A DNA stretch of 64,000 nucleotides, taken from the NCBI RefSeq assembly GCF_029784155.1, contig NC_073691.1:51814490-51878489 (forward strand). The letters are read 5' to 3'. Under the pieces are notes generated by a model. The model was given only the letters and a program-made list of their open reading frames with translations, ran no database searches and was not told the origin of the DNA. Positions 43,913-54,700 of the stretch are shown in pieces. The position numbers and the translations under genes are program-made. The number at the start of each line of letters is the position of its first letter. The stretch's first letter is position 1. This DNA is from Uranotaenia lowii (lineage: Eukaryota; Arthropoda; Insecta; Diptera; Culicidae).

Positions 43913-46900
43913 AATGCCAAAAAAGACAAAAAAGACAACAAAGACAAAAAAGACAAAAAAGACAAAAAAGACAAAAAAGACAAAAAAGACAAAAAAGACA
44001 AAAAAGACAAAAAAGACAAAAAAGACAAAAAAGACAAAAAAGACAAAAAAGACAAAAAAGACAAAAAAGACAAAAAAGACAAAAAAGACAAAAAAGACAA
44101 AAAAGACAAAAAAGACAAAAAAGACAAAAAAGACAAAAAAGACAAAAAAGACAAAAAAGACAAAAAAGACAAAAAAGACAAAAAAGACAAAAAAGACAAA
44201 AAAGACAAAAAAGACAAAAAAGACAAAAAAGACAAAAAAGACAAAAAAGACAAAAAAGACAAAAAAGACAAAAAAGACAAAAAAGACAAAAAAGACAAAA
44301 AAGACAAAAAAGACAAAAAAGACAAAAAAGACAAAAAAGACAAAAAAGACAAAAAAGACAAAAAAGACAAAAAAGACAAAAAAAAACAAAAAAGACAAAA
44401 AAGACAAAAAAGACAAAAAAGACAAAAAATACAAAAAATACAAAAAAGACAAAAAAGACAAAAAAGACAAAAAAGACAAAAAAGACAAAAAAGACAAAAA
44501 AGACAAAAAAGACAAAAAAGACAAAAAAGACAAAAAAGACAAAAAAGACAAAAAAGACAAAAAAGACAAAAAAGACAAAAAAGACAAAAAAGACAAAAAA
44601 GACAAAAAAGACAAAAAAGACAAAAAAGACAAAAAAGACAAAAAAGACAAAAAAGACAAAAAAGACAAAAAAGACAAAAAAGACAAAAAAGACAAAAAAG
44701 ACAAAAAAGACAAAAAAGACAAAAAAGACAAAAAAGACAAAAAAGACAAAAAAGACAAAAAAGACAAAAAAGACAAAAAAGACAAAAAAGACAAAAAAGA
44801 CAAAAAAGACAAAAAAGACAAAAAAGACAAAAAGACAAAAAGACAAAAAAGACAAAAAAGACAAAAAAGACAAAAAAGACAAAAAAGACAAAAAAGACAA
44901 AAAAGACAAAAAAGACAAAAAAGACAAAAAAGACAAAAAAGACAAAAAAGACAAAAAAGACAAAAAAGACAAAAAAGACAAAAAAGACAAAAAAGACAAA
45001 AAAGACAAAAAAGACAAAAAAGACAAAAAAGACAAAAAAGACAAAAAAGACAAAAAAGACAAAAAGACAAAAAGACAAAAAAGACAAAAAAGACAAAAAA
45101 GACAAAAAAGACAAAAAAGACAAAAAAGACAAAAAAGACAAAAAAGACAAAAAAGACAAAAAAGACAAAAAAGACAAAAAAGACAAAAAAGACAAAAAAG
45201 ACAAAAAAGACAAAAAAGACAAAAAAGACAAAAAAGACAAAAAAGACAAAAAAGACAAAAAAGACAAAAAAGACAAAAAAGACAAAAAAGACAAAAAAGA
45301 CAAAAAAGACAAAAAAGACAAAAAAGACAAAAAAGACAAAAAAGACAAAAAAGACAAAAAAGACAAAAAAGACAAAAAAGACAAAAAAGACAAAAAAGAC
45401 AAAAAAGACAAAAAAGACAAAAAAGACAAAAAAGACAAAAAAGACAAAAAAGACAAAAAAGACAAAAAAGACTAAAAAGACAAAAAAGACAAAAAAGACA
45501 AAAAAGACAAAAAAGACAAAAAAAAAAAACAAAAAGGACAAAAAAGACAAAAAAGACAAAAAAGACAAAAAATACAAAAAATACAAAAAATACAAAAAAG
45601 ACAAAAAAGACAAAAAAGACAAAAAAGACAAAAAAGACAAAAAAGACAAAAAAGACAAAAAAGACAAAAAAGACAAAAAAAGACAAAAAAGACAAAAAAG
45701 ACAAAAAAGACAAAAAAGACAAAAAAGACAAAAAAGACAAAAAAGACAAAAAAGACAAAAAAGACAAAAAAGACAAAAAAGACAAAAAAGACAAAAAAGA
45801 CAAAAAAGACAAAAAAAAAACAAAAAGGACAAAAAAGACAAAAAAGACAAAAAAGACAAAAAATACAAAAAATACAAAAAATACAAAAAAGACAAAAAAG
45901 ACAAAAAAGACAAAAAAGACAAAAAAGACAAAAAAGACAAAAAAGACAAAAAAGACAAAAAAGACAAAAAAGACAAAAAAGACAAAAAAGACAAAAAAGA
46001 CAAAAAAGACAAAAAAGACAAAAAAGACAAAAAAGACAAAAAAGACAAAAAAGACAAAAAAGACAAAAAAGAAAAAAAAGACAAAAAAGACAAAAAAGAC
46101 AAAAAAGACAAAAAAGACAAAAAAGACAAAAAAGACAAAAAAGACAAAAAAGACAAAAAAGACAAAAAAGACAAAAAAGACAAAAAAGACAAAAAAGACA
46201 AAAAAGACAAAAAAGACAAAAAAGACAAAAAAGACAAAAAAGACAAAAAAGACAAAAAAGACAAAAAAGACAAAAAAGACCAAAAAGACAAAAAAGACAA
46301 AAAAGACAAAAAAGACAAAAAAGACAAAAAAGACAAAAAAGACAAAAAAGACAAAAAAGACAAAAAAGACAAAAAAGACAAAAAAGACAAAAAAGACAAA
46401 AAAGACAAAAAAGACAAAAACGACAAAAAAGACAAAAAAGACAAAAAAGACAAAAAAGACAAAAAAGACAAAAAAGACAAAAAAGACAAAAAAGACAAAA
46501 AAGACAAAAAAGACAAAAAAGACAAAAAAGACAAAAAAGACAAAAAAGACAAAAAAGACAAAAAAGACAAAAAAGACAAAAAAGACAAAAAAGACAAAAA
46601 AGACAAAAAAGACAAAAAAGACAAAAAAGACAAAAAAGACAAAAAAGACAAAAAAGACAAAAAAGACAAAAAAGACAAAAAAGACAAAAAAGACAAAAAA
46701 GACAAAAAAGACAAAAAAGACAAAAAAGACAAAAAAGACAAAAAAGACAAAAAAGACAAAAAAGACAAAAAAGACAAAAAAGACAAAAAAGACAAAAAAG
46801 ACAAAAAAGACAAAAAAGACAAAAAAGACAAAAAAGACAAAAAAGACAAAAAAGACAAAAAAGACAAAAAAGACAAAAAAGACAAAAAAGACAAAAAAGA

Positions 46901-47475
46901 CAAAAAAGACAAAAAAGACAAAAATGACAAAAATGACAAAAATGACAAAAATGACAAAAATGACAAAAATGACAAAAATGACAAAAATGACAAAAATGAC
47001 AAAAATGACAAAAATGACAAAAATGACAAAAATGACAAAAATGACAAAAATGACAAAAATGACAAAAATGACAAAAATGACAAAAATTACAAAAATTACA
47101 AAAATTACAAAAATTACAAAAATGACAAAAATGACAAAAATGACAAAAATGACAAAAATGACAAAACTGACAAAAATGACAAAAATGACAAAAGTGACAA
47201 AAATGACAAAAATGACAAAAATGACAAAAATGACAAAAATGACAAAAATGACAAAAATGACAAAAATGATCAAAATGGCAAAAATGACAAAAATGACAAA
47301 AACGACAAAAATGACAAAAATGACAAAAATTACAAAAATTACAAAAATGACAAAAATGATAAAAATGACAAAAATGACAAAAATGACAAAAATGACAAAA
47401 ATGACAAAAATGACAAAAATGACAAAAATGACAAAAATGGCAAAAATGACGAAAATGACAAAAATTGACAAAATT
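43913..47475 (+). repeat. 9-bp microsatellite GACAAAAAA (to 46918), then GACAAAAAT
   Basis: About 330 units of GACAAAAAA extend from 43913 to 46918, then about 60 units of GACAAAAAT to about 47475 with a few variants (TACAAAAAT, GATAAAAAT). The plus strand is almost free of T in the first block. Because the unit is 9 bp and has no stop in any frame, open frames of 500-1300 codons appear on both strands; these repeat two or three residues (DKK, TKK, FFV, FLS) and are not genes. Single-base indels (for example 44829-44840, 45061-45072) shift the frames. A block with TACAAAAAA units recurs, indicating internal segmental duplication. Confidence 0.95.
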
Positions 47476-48960
47476 GACAAAAAAAAAAAAAAAATTAAAA
47501 AAAATTTCAAAAAAAATTCAAAAAAGACAAAAATTACAAAATGACAAAATGAAAAGAAAAATGGCAAAATGGCAAATTTGTTTAAAATTTACAAAAGTTA
47601 CAAAAATTGATAAAAATTACAAAAAATACAAAAAACACGAAAATTACTTAGATTGCAAAAATGACAAAAGTCAAAAAAATTACTTATTTTGCAAAAATTA
47701 CAAAAACTACAAAAATTACAAAAATTACAAAAACTACAAAAATTAACAAAAGTTATCAAAAAATTTAAAAATTATAACAATTATAGAAATGACAAAAATG
47801 ACTAAATAACATAAATAACAAAAATGATAAAAATGACTAAATAACATAAATAACAAAAATGATAAAAATGTCAAAAATGACAAAAATTACAAAAATTGCA
47901 AAAATAACATAAATAACAAAAATGATAAAAATGACAAAAGTGACAAAAGTGACAAAAATGACAAAAAAAGACAAAAATGTCAAAAATGACAAAAATGACA
48001 AAAATGACAAAAATGACAAAAATGACAAAAATGACAAAAATGACAAAAATGACAAAAATGACAAAAATGACAAAAATGACAAAAATGACAAAAATGACAA
48101 AAATGACAAAAATGACAAAAATGACAAAAATGACAAAAATGACAAAAATGTCAAAAATGTCAAAAATGACAAAAATTGCATAAATGGCAAAATGACAAAA
48201 AATGACAAAAATGTCAAAAATGACAAAAATAACATAAATAGCAAAAATTCCAAAAATGACAAAAATGACAAAAGTGGCAAAAATGACAAAAATGGCAAAA
48301 ATGACAATAATGCCATAAATGGCAAAAATGACAAAAATTACTATAATGACAAGAATGGCAAAAATAACAAAATTATCAAAAAAGACAAAAATGTTAAAAA
48401 TGACAAAAAAAGCAAAAAATGGCAAAAATTACATAAATGATATTAATGACAAAATTATTGACAAAAATGGCAAAAATAACAAAAATGACAAAGATTACAA
48501 ATATTACTAAAATAACCAAAATGAAAAAAATGACATAAATGACATAAAAGGCAAAAATGACAAAATGACAAAAATGACAAAAATTACAAACATGACAAAT
48601 ATGACAAAAAAGGCAAAAATGAAAAAATGTTAAAAAATGACAAAAATGACAAATGTGACAAAAATGATAAAAAGGCAAAAATTGTAAAAATGACAAAAAT
48701 GACACAAATGACATTGACAATGTCATAAATTTCGAAAAAAGCAAAAATAACAAAACTTGTTAAAATGTCACAAATAACAAAAATTTCTAAAAAAAACATC
48801 AATTTTAAAATGAATTATATGACAAAAATGTCAAGAATGATAAAAAAGACAAAATAACTATAATGGCAAAAGTTACACAGATTAGAAAAAATCGAGAAAA
48901 AATTAAAAAATAATAGAAGTTGCAAAAATGACAAAAAAAACAAAATCGACAAGAATTAAG
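47476..48960 (+). repeat. Degenerate continuation of the microsatellite, with a purer block of GACAAAAAT
   Basis: Units of 'gacaaaaat', 'tacaaaaat', 'ggcaaaaat' and 'aacataaat' with growing divergence flank a clean block of about 20 units at 47961-48170. The pattern of a pure core with decaying edges is usual for expanded microsatellites. All long frames here are by-products. Confidence 0.85.
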
Positions 48961-50471
48961 TAAATATCAAAAACAAAAAAGAAAAATATGACAAATACTT
49001 CAAAATTTTTTTAATCTCTTAAAAACCACCATAAAACCTTTGATGACTAAAATGAAACGAAACATTACAAAAAAAACTCAAGTATGACAAACATTTTCAA
49101 ACGCGAAAGAATCAAACGAAGGTTTCAAAAATTGATCAGCACACTTTTAATTCTTCCAAATAGAGAAGTTATTTACTTCCAATTTCCCTTCTTGCTGTCT
49201 TGTCTACCCAGTCGGTAGATGTAGCCGTAGTAGATCTTCAGGTCAAGTTTGTGCCAAATTAGAAACAATCTGCTATCGCAAGGCAAATGAATGAGGGGAA
49301 GCAAACGATGATGTTTCCTGCTGTCAACAAGAAGCAACATATGTATGTATGTAGTTGGTGCTTACAAATGATGATGATTCGTCGGAACCAACTAGCCAAG
49401 AGTTTATGTAGCAGTCGGGCATCCACCCAAGCTTCAAATTTTGTGCAATCAATAAAGTGTACGGTTCGTAATTTGGAAAACTCGATGGTGATTTTGAAGT
49501 TTTTTTTAAATTTCAACATAAGTATCACTTTGAACTAAAAACTAACGAACCAAGAAAAATGATGAAAACAAAAATATAATAAATTCTTTTTGAAGAATAA
49601 TTTTTTTTTTAAATTTTTTTTTTAAATTTTTTTTTTAAATTTTTTTTTAGAAAACTCAATTGGCTTCTTATTCCTGAGATTCTCATTCACATTAGAGGAT
49701 GTCTTTTTGAAATAAAAAATGTTTCAATCAGCAAACGACCACTGTATTGGATGTTGGGATTTTGAAGAACCACTTTTTCTTATTGATTGACGAAAACATT
49801 ATGGTGGTTCAGATTGTAACGAATAATGTGCTTTTCAAAAATAATTTAAACTTTTCTCATCTGAAAGGTAAAATTGTTCGATTGCCTACCGATCATAAAT
49901 ACAGTTTTCGAATTCATTGATTACTCTTGAACTATTGTAACTTCCTCCCACGCGATGATGCATAAGTTTTGACTCGGTTCTAGAAAGGGGAAAGGGGGGG
50001 TAGACTGGGAAGTAAGTGCAAAACTCTCAAACAAAATTGCTTGAATGCACTCCGCTCGATGACGAAAACGACGACGGTCGATGACTAGAAGAAGGAAATA
50101 TGTTTGTAGGTCGTTCTGATGCGCTGATTTCCGCTCGTGTCAATTTTGGAATAATTGGCAAAGCCCTTTGGGTGACGATTGGATTTGTCAAGTTCGGAAG
50201 TGTTGTTTATTGGAAGTTTTATCAAGGGATGACGAACTTTAAATTAAGAATAATTTCATTGTATTACAAAATTTGATAAAAGAACTTCTTTACGATTTCT
50301 TCTCGGAAATTGGACAATGTTAAGCAAGACTAATAACAAATAAAGATGAAATTTCGCACTTTTTGAAATAAAAGATAAACAAACTTACTCGCGAACTTAC
50401 TCACCAACTTACTTATCAATTCATTTACTTACTTACTCACTAATTAACTTCCTTACCTACTTACTTACTTA
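48961..50471. other. Intronic sequence with short simple repeats
   Basis: A tract of T9-10AAA units occurs at 49601-49648, and a loose 'acttacttactt(a/c)' tract at 50390-50470 borders the MITE at 50472. No gene is supported; frames at 49259-49538 on both strands have no motif. Confidence 0.45.
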
Positions 50472-50632
50472 GGGGCCGTTCAAATATTTGCATTTTTTGA
50501 GCATTTTTAACCCCCCTCTCCTCTACGTAACACATTCGTCTCAAAATTTCTAAGCAAAATCTACAAAGCGTAACAAACTATTATACTCCCCCCCCCCCCC
50601 TTTAAAGAGTTACGTAATATTTGAATGGTCCC
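50472..50632. mobile_element. Short MITE (161 bp), TTA target duplication, relative of the GGGGCCGTTCA family
   Basis: The ends GGGGCCGTTCAAATATT and (reversed) AATATTTGAATGGTCCC are inverted, with TTA on both sides (50469-50471, 50633-50635). As in the large copies, C-rich tracts lie inside both ends. It shares only the outer ~10 bases and design with the copies at 33926 and 61894. Confidence 0.8.
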
Positions 50633-50635
50633 TTA

Positions 50636-51655
50636 CTAACTTACTTATTGACAGGTTTATGTCTTACTTTTTTATTTATTAAAATGTGCCTTTTGGCAAA
50701 TTTAAAATCATAGAACATGGAAACTTTCAAAATTTATCACAAATTAAAAAAATCTTTTCTCTATTCAATGCAGTCTTACGGAAAAATTATTCGGTTGGTC
50801 AACTACAACTGGATTGAACTTTTCATAGGAGTGAACAAAGCGCAATGTGCTGGTCTAATTAAAGCGTGACTTTTCGAATTTTTCTAAGAATTTTTCTATG
50901 AAACTGATTTGTAACATGATTTAGTAAAAAAAATATTTTTTTATGGACATTTACTCAATAGATATACAAATTTACTTAATTTACCATAAACATTTCTTAC
51001 AGTGATTGGGTACATTTCTTAAATATATTTATCAAAACTATGTATGTTCTCTATTTAACCATATTTTTTTTCCAAAAAACAATATCAAGTAAGAAAGTAC
51101 ACAACTAATTTGTATGTTGAACGAAGTATTTTAAGGTATATAATAAAAAAAATTCGTATCGGTTAACAATAAATTTCATTTACCATTAAAAATTTGACCG
51201 TTTATAGTTTAAACGTTTATTTTTTATAGATTTACTAGCTGACTCGGTGAGCTTTGCTGCGCTTTCCAAAAATTTACGCAATATGTTAAAAAAAATTGAA
51301 ATTTTTGTTTTAGTTGTACATCATTTAAATCCCCCTCCATAAAATGAAAGTTGCAATACAAAGAAAATTATTCCTTATATTTTTGAATTCGAGTTCTGTT
51401 TAGATTTGTTTTATACATTTTTTAAGTAATGAAAAAAAGTTTTTTTGCACTACCATAGCCATATTTTCTTCCCTCTGAAAGAAAAGAGAGGCCTTTCATT
51501 ACTATAGAAACATTTTTCACATGCCAATACCCTTTCAATTGAAACACTGTTGTTTTTTATTGATAATTTCTCGAATTATTAATAAAAACTTGTATTGGAG
51601 CGCCCTTACCCCTTCAACTTTTTACAGGGAATTTGCAGGGATCTCGAATTAGTTC
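50636..51655. other. AT-rich intronic sequence, nothing recognised
   Basis: No supported feature apart from homopolymer tracts. Confidence 0.35.
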
Positions 51656-53290
51656 TCAATTAGTTCTCCAGTAAGGAAAAAAACTGATATGGGAGTCTCC
51701 CTCCCTCTTCTCATAATAAGAAAGCCCCCCTTTCCATGTGCTGTCTTCTATTGCTGTCTTCGAGATGTGTACTGGAATATTATAAATATTACAATTATGC
51801 TTCGCCAGCCAAGTTTCACAAATAACAATTAAATCAATACAGACATTTAAATGTTCAATAGTCTGCAACACACAGTCAAACTTATCTAAACTATTCATAC
51901 TACATACATTCCTTTGGCGCCCAACGTGGGCCAAATTCGGGAGAGCTAAAGAAAACTCCTCAGATAAAGTTCGGTACTGTTTAATGATGCAGTTTTGATC
52001 ACCCACCACTTACTTAACTTAGCTAGCTAACCTTATTCTGTTTACTGGTTCCTGCCTTGACGTCGAGCTCGGGTTCGGTGAGGTCGGCTTGGAAGCTAGC
52101 TCTAGCGGGTCGTGTTGTTGTACATGGTCCCACTTTGGGTGCTGAACCGGGCACTGATGGTCCTTTGACGGCAAGCAAGCGGCGTGGATGCTGAGTACCT
52201 GACCCCACCTTGGGTGCTGAATCAGGTACGAGGGTAATTTCGCCTCGCCCTATCGCACGCTTCGCCTCTTCGCTTGAAGACAACGGCTCACAGCTCTGCA
52301 CTGCGCTCTGGTGGTGGGTTGTTGAACGACCATCTTTCGCCCGGTCGTTCGCCTGGCTAGCGTGGCTTGGTGAACTGCTTCACCAAGGAGAACCCCTCAA
52401 CCCCCACAAACAACACTGCAACATTTATTTAATTTACAACTACAACAAGATCACCGCGGCCTCCTTCGACTGACTAGCAACGCTTACCAGGAACTGAAGA
52501 AAATATGGGTTTACATGCAAAAACAGATGATTCACAGGTTGTGCAGCATCTTATGGCCGGGGTTAAGGCTAAGGTGCAGGCATTTGCGTATGGACTGTAA
52601 ATAAAATACGAGTAAAATGCCTTATATTTACTTTTCAATCCCTGAAAATTTGATGGCAATCGGATGAAAACCGCTTGGTACGTCGAGTACGTGTGTAGGA
52701 CATCTCCGCCGTTACCGTCACGAAGTATCCGAGTAGAACGGGCCTTCTGCGACGGAGGCTGCGGGGATAAGACAATACCTTCTCCGCAGTCGAACCCGTT
52801 GGAGGAAGAGTATTCAAGCCACGGAGTACTCTCGGGAAGAGTATTCACCAGCACTGAGTCACTGGAGCCGGTGTAGGATGACGTCTTCGCCGGGAATCAT
52901 CCGAGTATTTCGTAAAGCCCCGGACGTGTGACTGGCGCGTGTCCAGGATAAGATGCTCTCGATCGGCACACGGGCGGGCAAAGAAGAGAGGGCCTCGAAC
53001 CAAACCAAGTGGAGCCGAGACCTTAAGTCGTTAGAGGAGAGGTCCTTAGCCTTGAATCGTAACAAAAGGGAGAGATTGACTTGAAACCGAGTAAGCCGTA
53101 GAGCGCAGAAGCACGGACTTGGTCTCCCATCACGGGTACAGCCTTCGTTGCAGGTCCGGATGAGAGTTATGGCCAGAGGCCCCAGGAGGACTTTATGGCA
53201 TAGGGGTGCATAGTATCTAGAGTCGACCAATTGCACCCATGGACCCAGAGTAGCATACTGGGGCTCGTCGTGCCTCGGAATGCAAGACAG
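51656..53290 (-). pseudogene. 5' part of a non-LTR retrotransposon: leader, ORF1-like fragment and endonuclease start
   Basis: On the minus strand, a leader (about 53290-52480) precedes an ORF1-like frame (52301-52023, with two LVPDSAPKVGSGTQH/VPGSAPKVGPCT-type repeats) and then an endonuclease N-terminus (52009-51656) containing NVCSMNSLDKFDCVL and DLIVICETWLAKHNC. The CETWL word and its spacing are those of the APE-type endonuclease. Sequence stops before the GDFN motif, so the rest is lost. The leader has a close relative on the plus strand at 63050-63830. Confidence 0.65.
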
Positions 53291-53830
53291 CTTTGATAGA
53301 GGATCTCAAACCGACACGTCATCTACACCGACCTTTCCGCGGCCTTCGACAAGGTAAAACACAAAATAGCCATCGCCTTACTATCGTATCGGTATTTGGG
53401 GCTCTATAGTGCAATGGTTCCATAGCTACCTGGTAGGACGTAAACTTATTGTACGAACAGGTGAATCATTTTCCAATTAATTCCTTGTCCCTTTTGGAGT
53501 ACCTCAAGGAAGCCACCTAGGACCCATAATATTCCTGATCTACTTCAACGAAGTGCTGTTGATTCTCAATGGACCAAAACTTTCGTATGCCGACGACTTG
53601 AAATTGGTTGTTGCACGAATTGAGCATGTGAAAGACCTTGGTGTGATCCTGGACAAACGGCGGATTTCAAGATCCACACAAAATACATCATTGATAAAGC
53701 TTCCAGATGCCTGGATCTTTAAGGACTTTAAGGATATTTATTGTCTCAAAATCTTTACTGCAGATCGACCCTCGAACATGGCTCAGCTGTTTAGTGCCCT
53801 TACCACCAAATTGGGTCAGAGCGCATCGAG
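53291..53830 (+). pseudogene. Non-LTR reverse transcriptase fragment, related to the copy at 25.7 kb
   Basis: Plus-strand frames give IYTDLSAAFDKVKHKIAI (53318-53372, motif A Asp present), then GVPQGSHLGP-like text in a broken frame (near 53495-53520), SYADDLKL (near 53583-53608), HVKDLGVILDK and YIIDKASRCLDL-like text, ending abruptly in IGSERIEA (near 53810-53833), where the heptamer array begins. Several residues of the palm domain are deleted between YADD and HVKDLG, so it is inactive. Confidence 0.75.
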
Positions 53831-53833
53831 GCC

Positions 53834-54700
53834 ATGTCTCATGTCTTATGTCTAATGTCTAATGTCTAATGTCTCATGTCTCATGTCTCAGGTCTAATGT
53901 CTCAGGTCTCAGGTCTCAAGTCTCGGTCTCAGGTCTAAAGTCTCATGTCTCGTGTCTCGTTTCTCGTGTCTGAGGTCTCAGGTCTCATATTTCAGGTCTC
54001 ATGTCTCAGGTCTGATGTCTCAAGCCTCAGGTCTCAGGTCTCTGGTCTCAGGTCTCAGGTCTCAGGTCTCAGGTCTCAGGTCTCAAGTCTCATGTCTCAG
54101 GTCTCAGGTCTCAGGTCTAATGTCTCATGTCTCATGTCGCATGTCTCAGGTCTAATGTCTCATGTCTCAAGTCTCAGGTCTCATGTCTCATGTCCCATGT
54201 CTCAGGTCTCAAATGTAAGGTCTTATGTCTCATGTCTCATGTCTCATGTCTAATGTCTCAGGTCTCATGTCTCTTGTCTCAGGTCTCATGTCTCATGTCT
54301 TATGTCTAATGTCTAATGTCTCATGTCTCAGGTGTAATGTCTCATGTCTCATGTTTAAAGTCTCATGTCTTATGTCTCATGTCTTATGTCTCATGTCTCA
54401 AGTCTCTGGTCACAAGTCTCAGATCTAATGTCTCATGTATCTGGTCTCATGTCTCAGGTCTCATGTCTCAGGTCTAATGTCTCATGTCTCAGGTTTCATG
54501 TCTCAGGTCTAATGTCTCATGTCTAAAGTCTCATGTCTCGTGTCTCGTGTCTGAGGTCTCAGGTCTCATATTTCAGGTCTCATGTCTCAGGTCTGATGTC
54601 TCAAGCCTCAGGTCTTAGGTCTCATGTCTCAGGTCTAATGTCTCATGTCTCGTGTCTGAGATCGCAGGTCTCATATTTCAGGTCTCTGGTCCCAGGTCTT
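53834..54700 (+). repeat. Heptamer array (GTCTCAN), array 3, ~870 bp
   Basis: More than 120 units of 'gtctcag', 'gtctcat', 'gtctaat' and 'gtctcaa' in near-perfect 7-bp register. Partial higher-order copying is visible: the block from 'aagtctcatgtctcgtgtct' to 'gatgtctcaagcctcagg' occurs at 53938-54030 and again at 54528-54612. Apparent frames ([12 protein letters not shown] type) are products of the repeat. Confidence 0.92.

Noticed and set aside
43518..47567. Open frames of 500-1337 codons on both strands (Lys-rich DKK/TKK/QKR and Phe-rich FFV/FLS/FCL)
   Set aside because: They follow from a 9-bp unit with no stop codon in any frame; frames switch at single-base indels, both strands are open over the same DNA, and there is no start context, splice site or domain.
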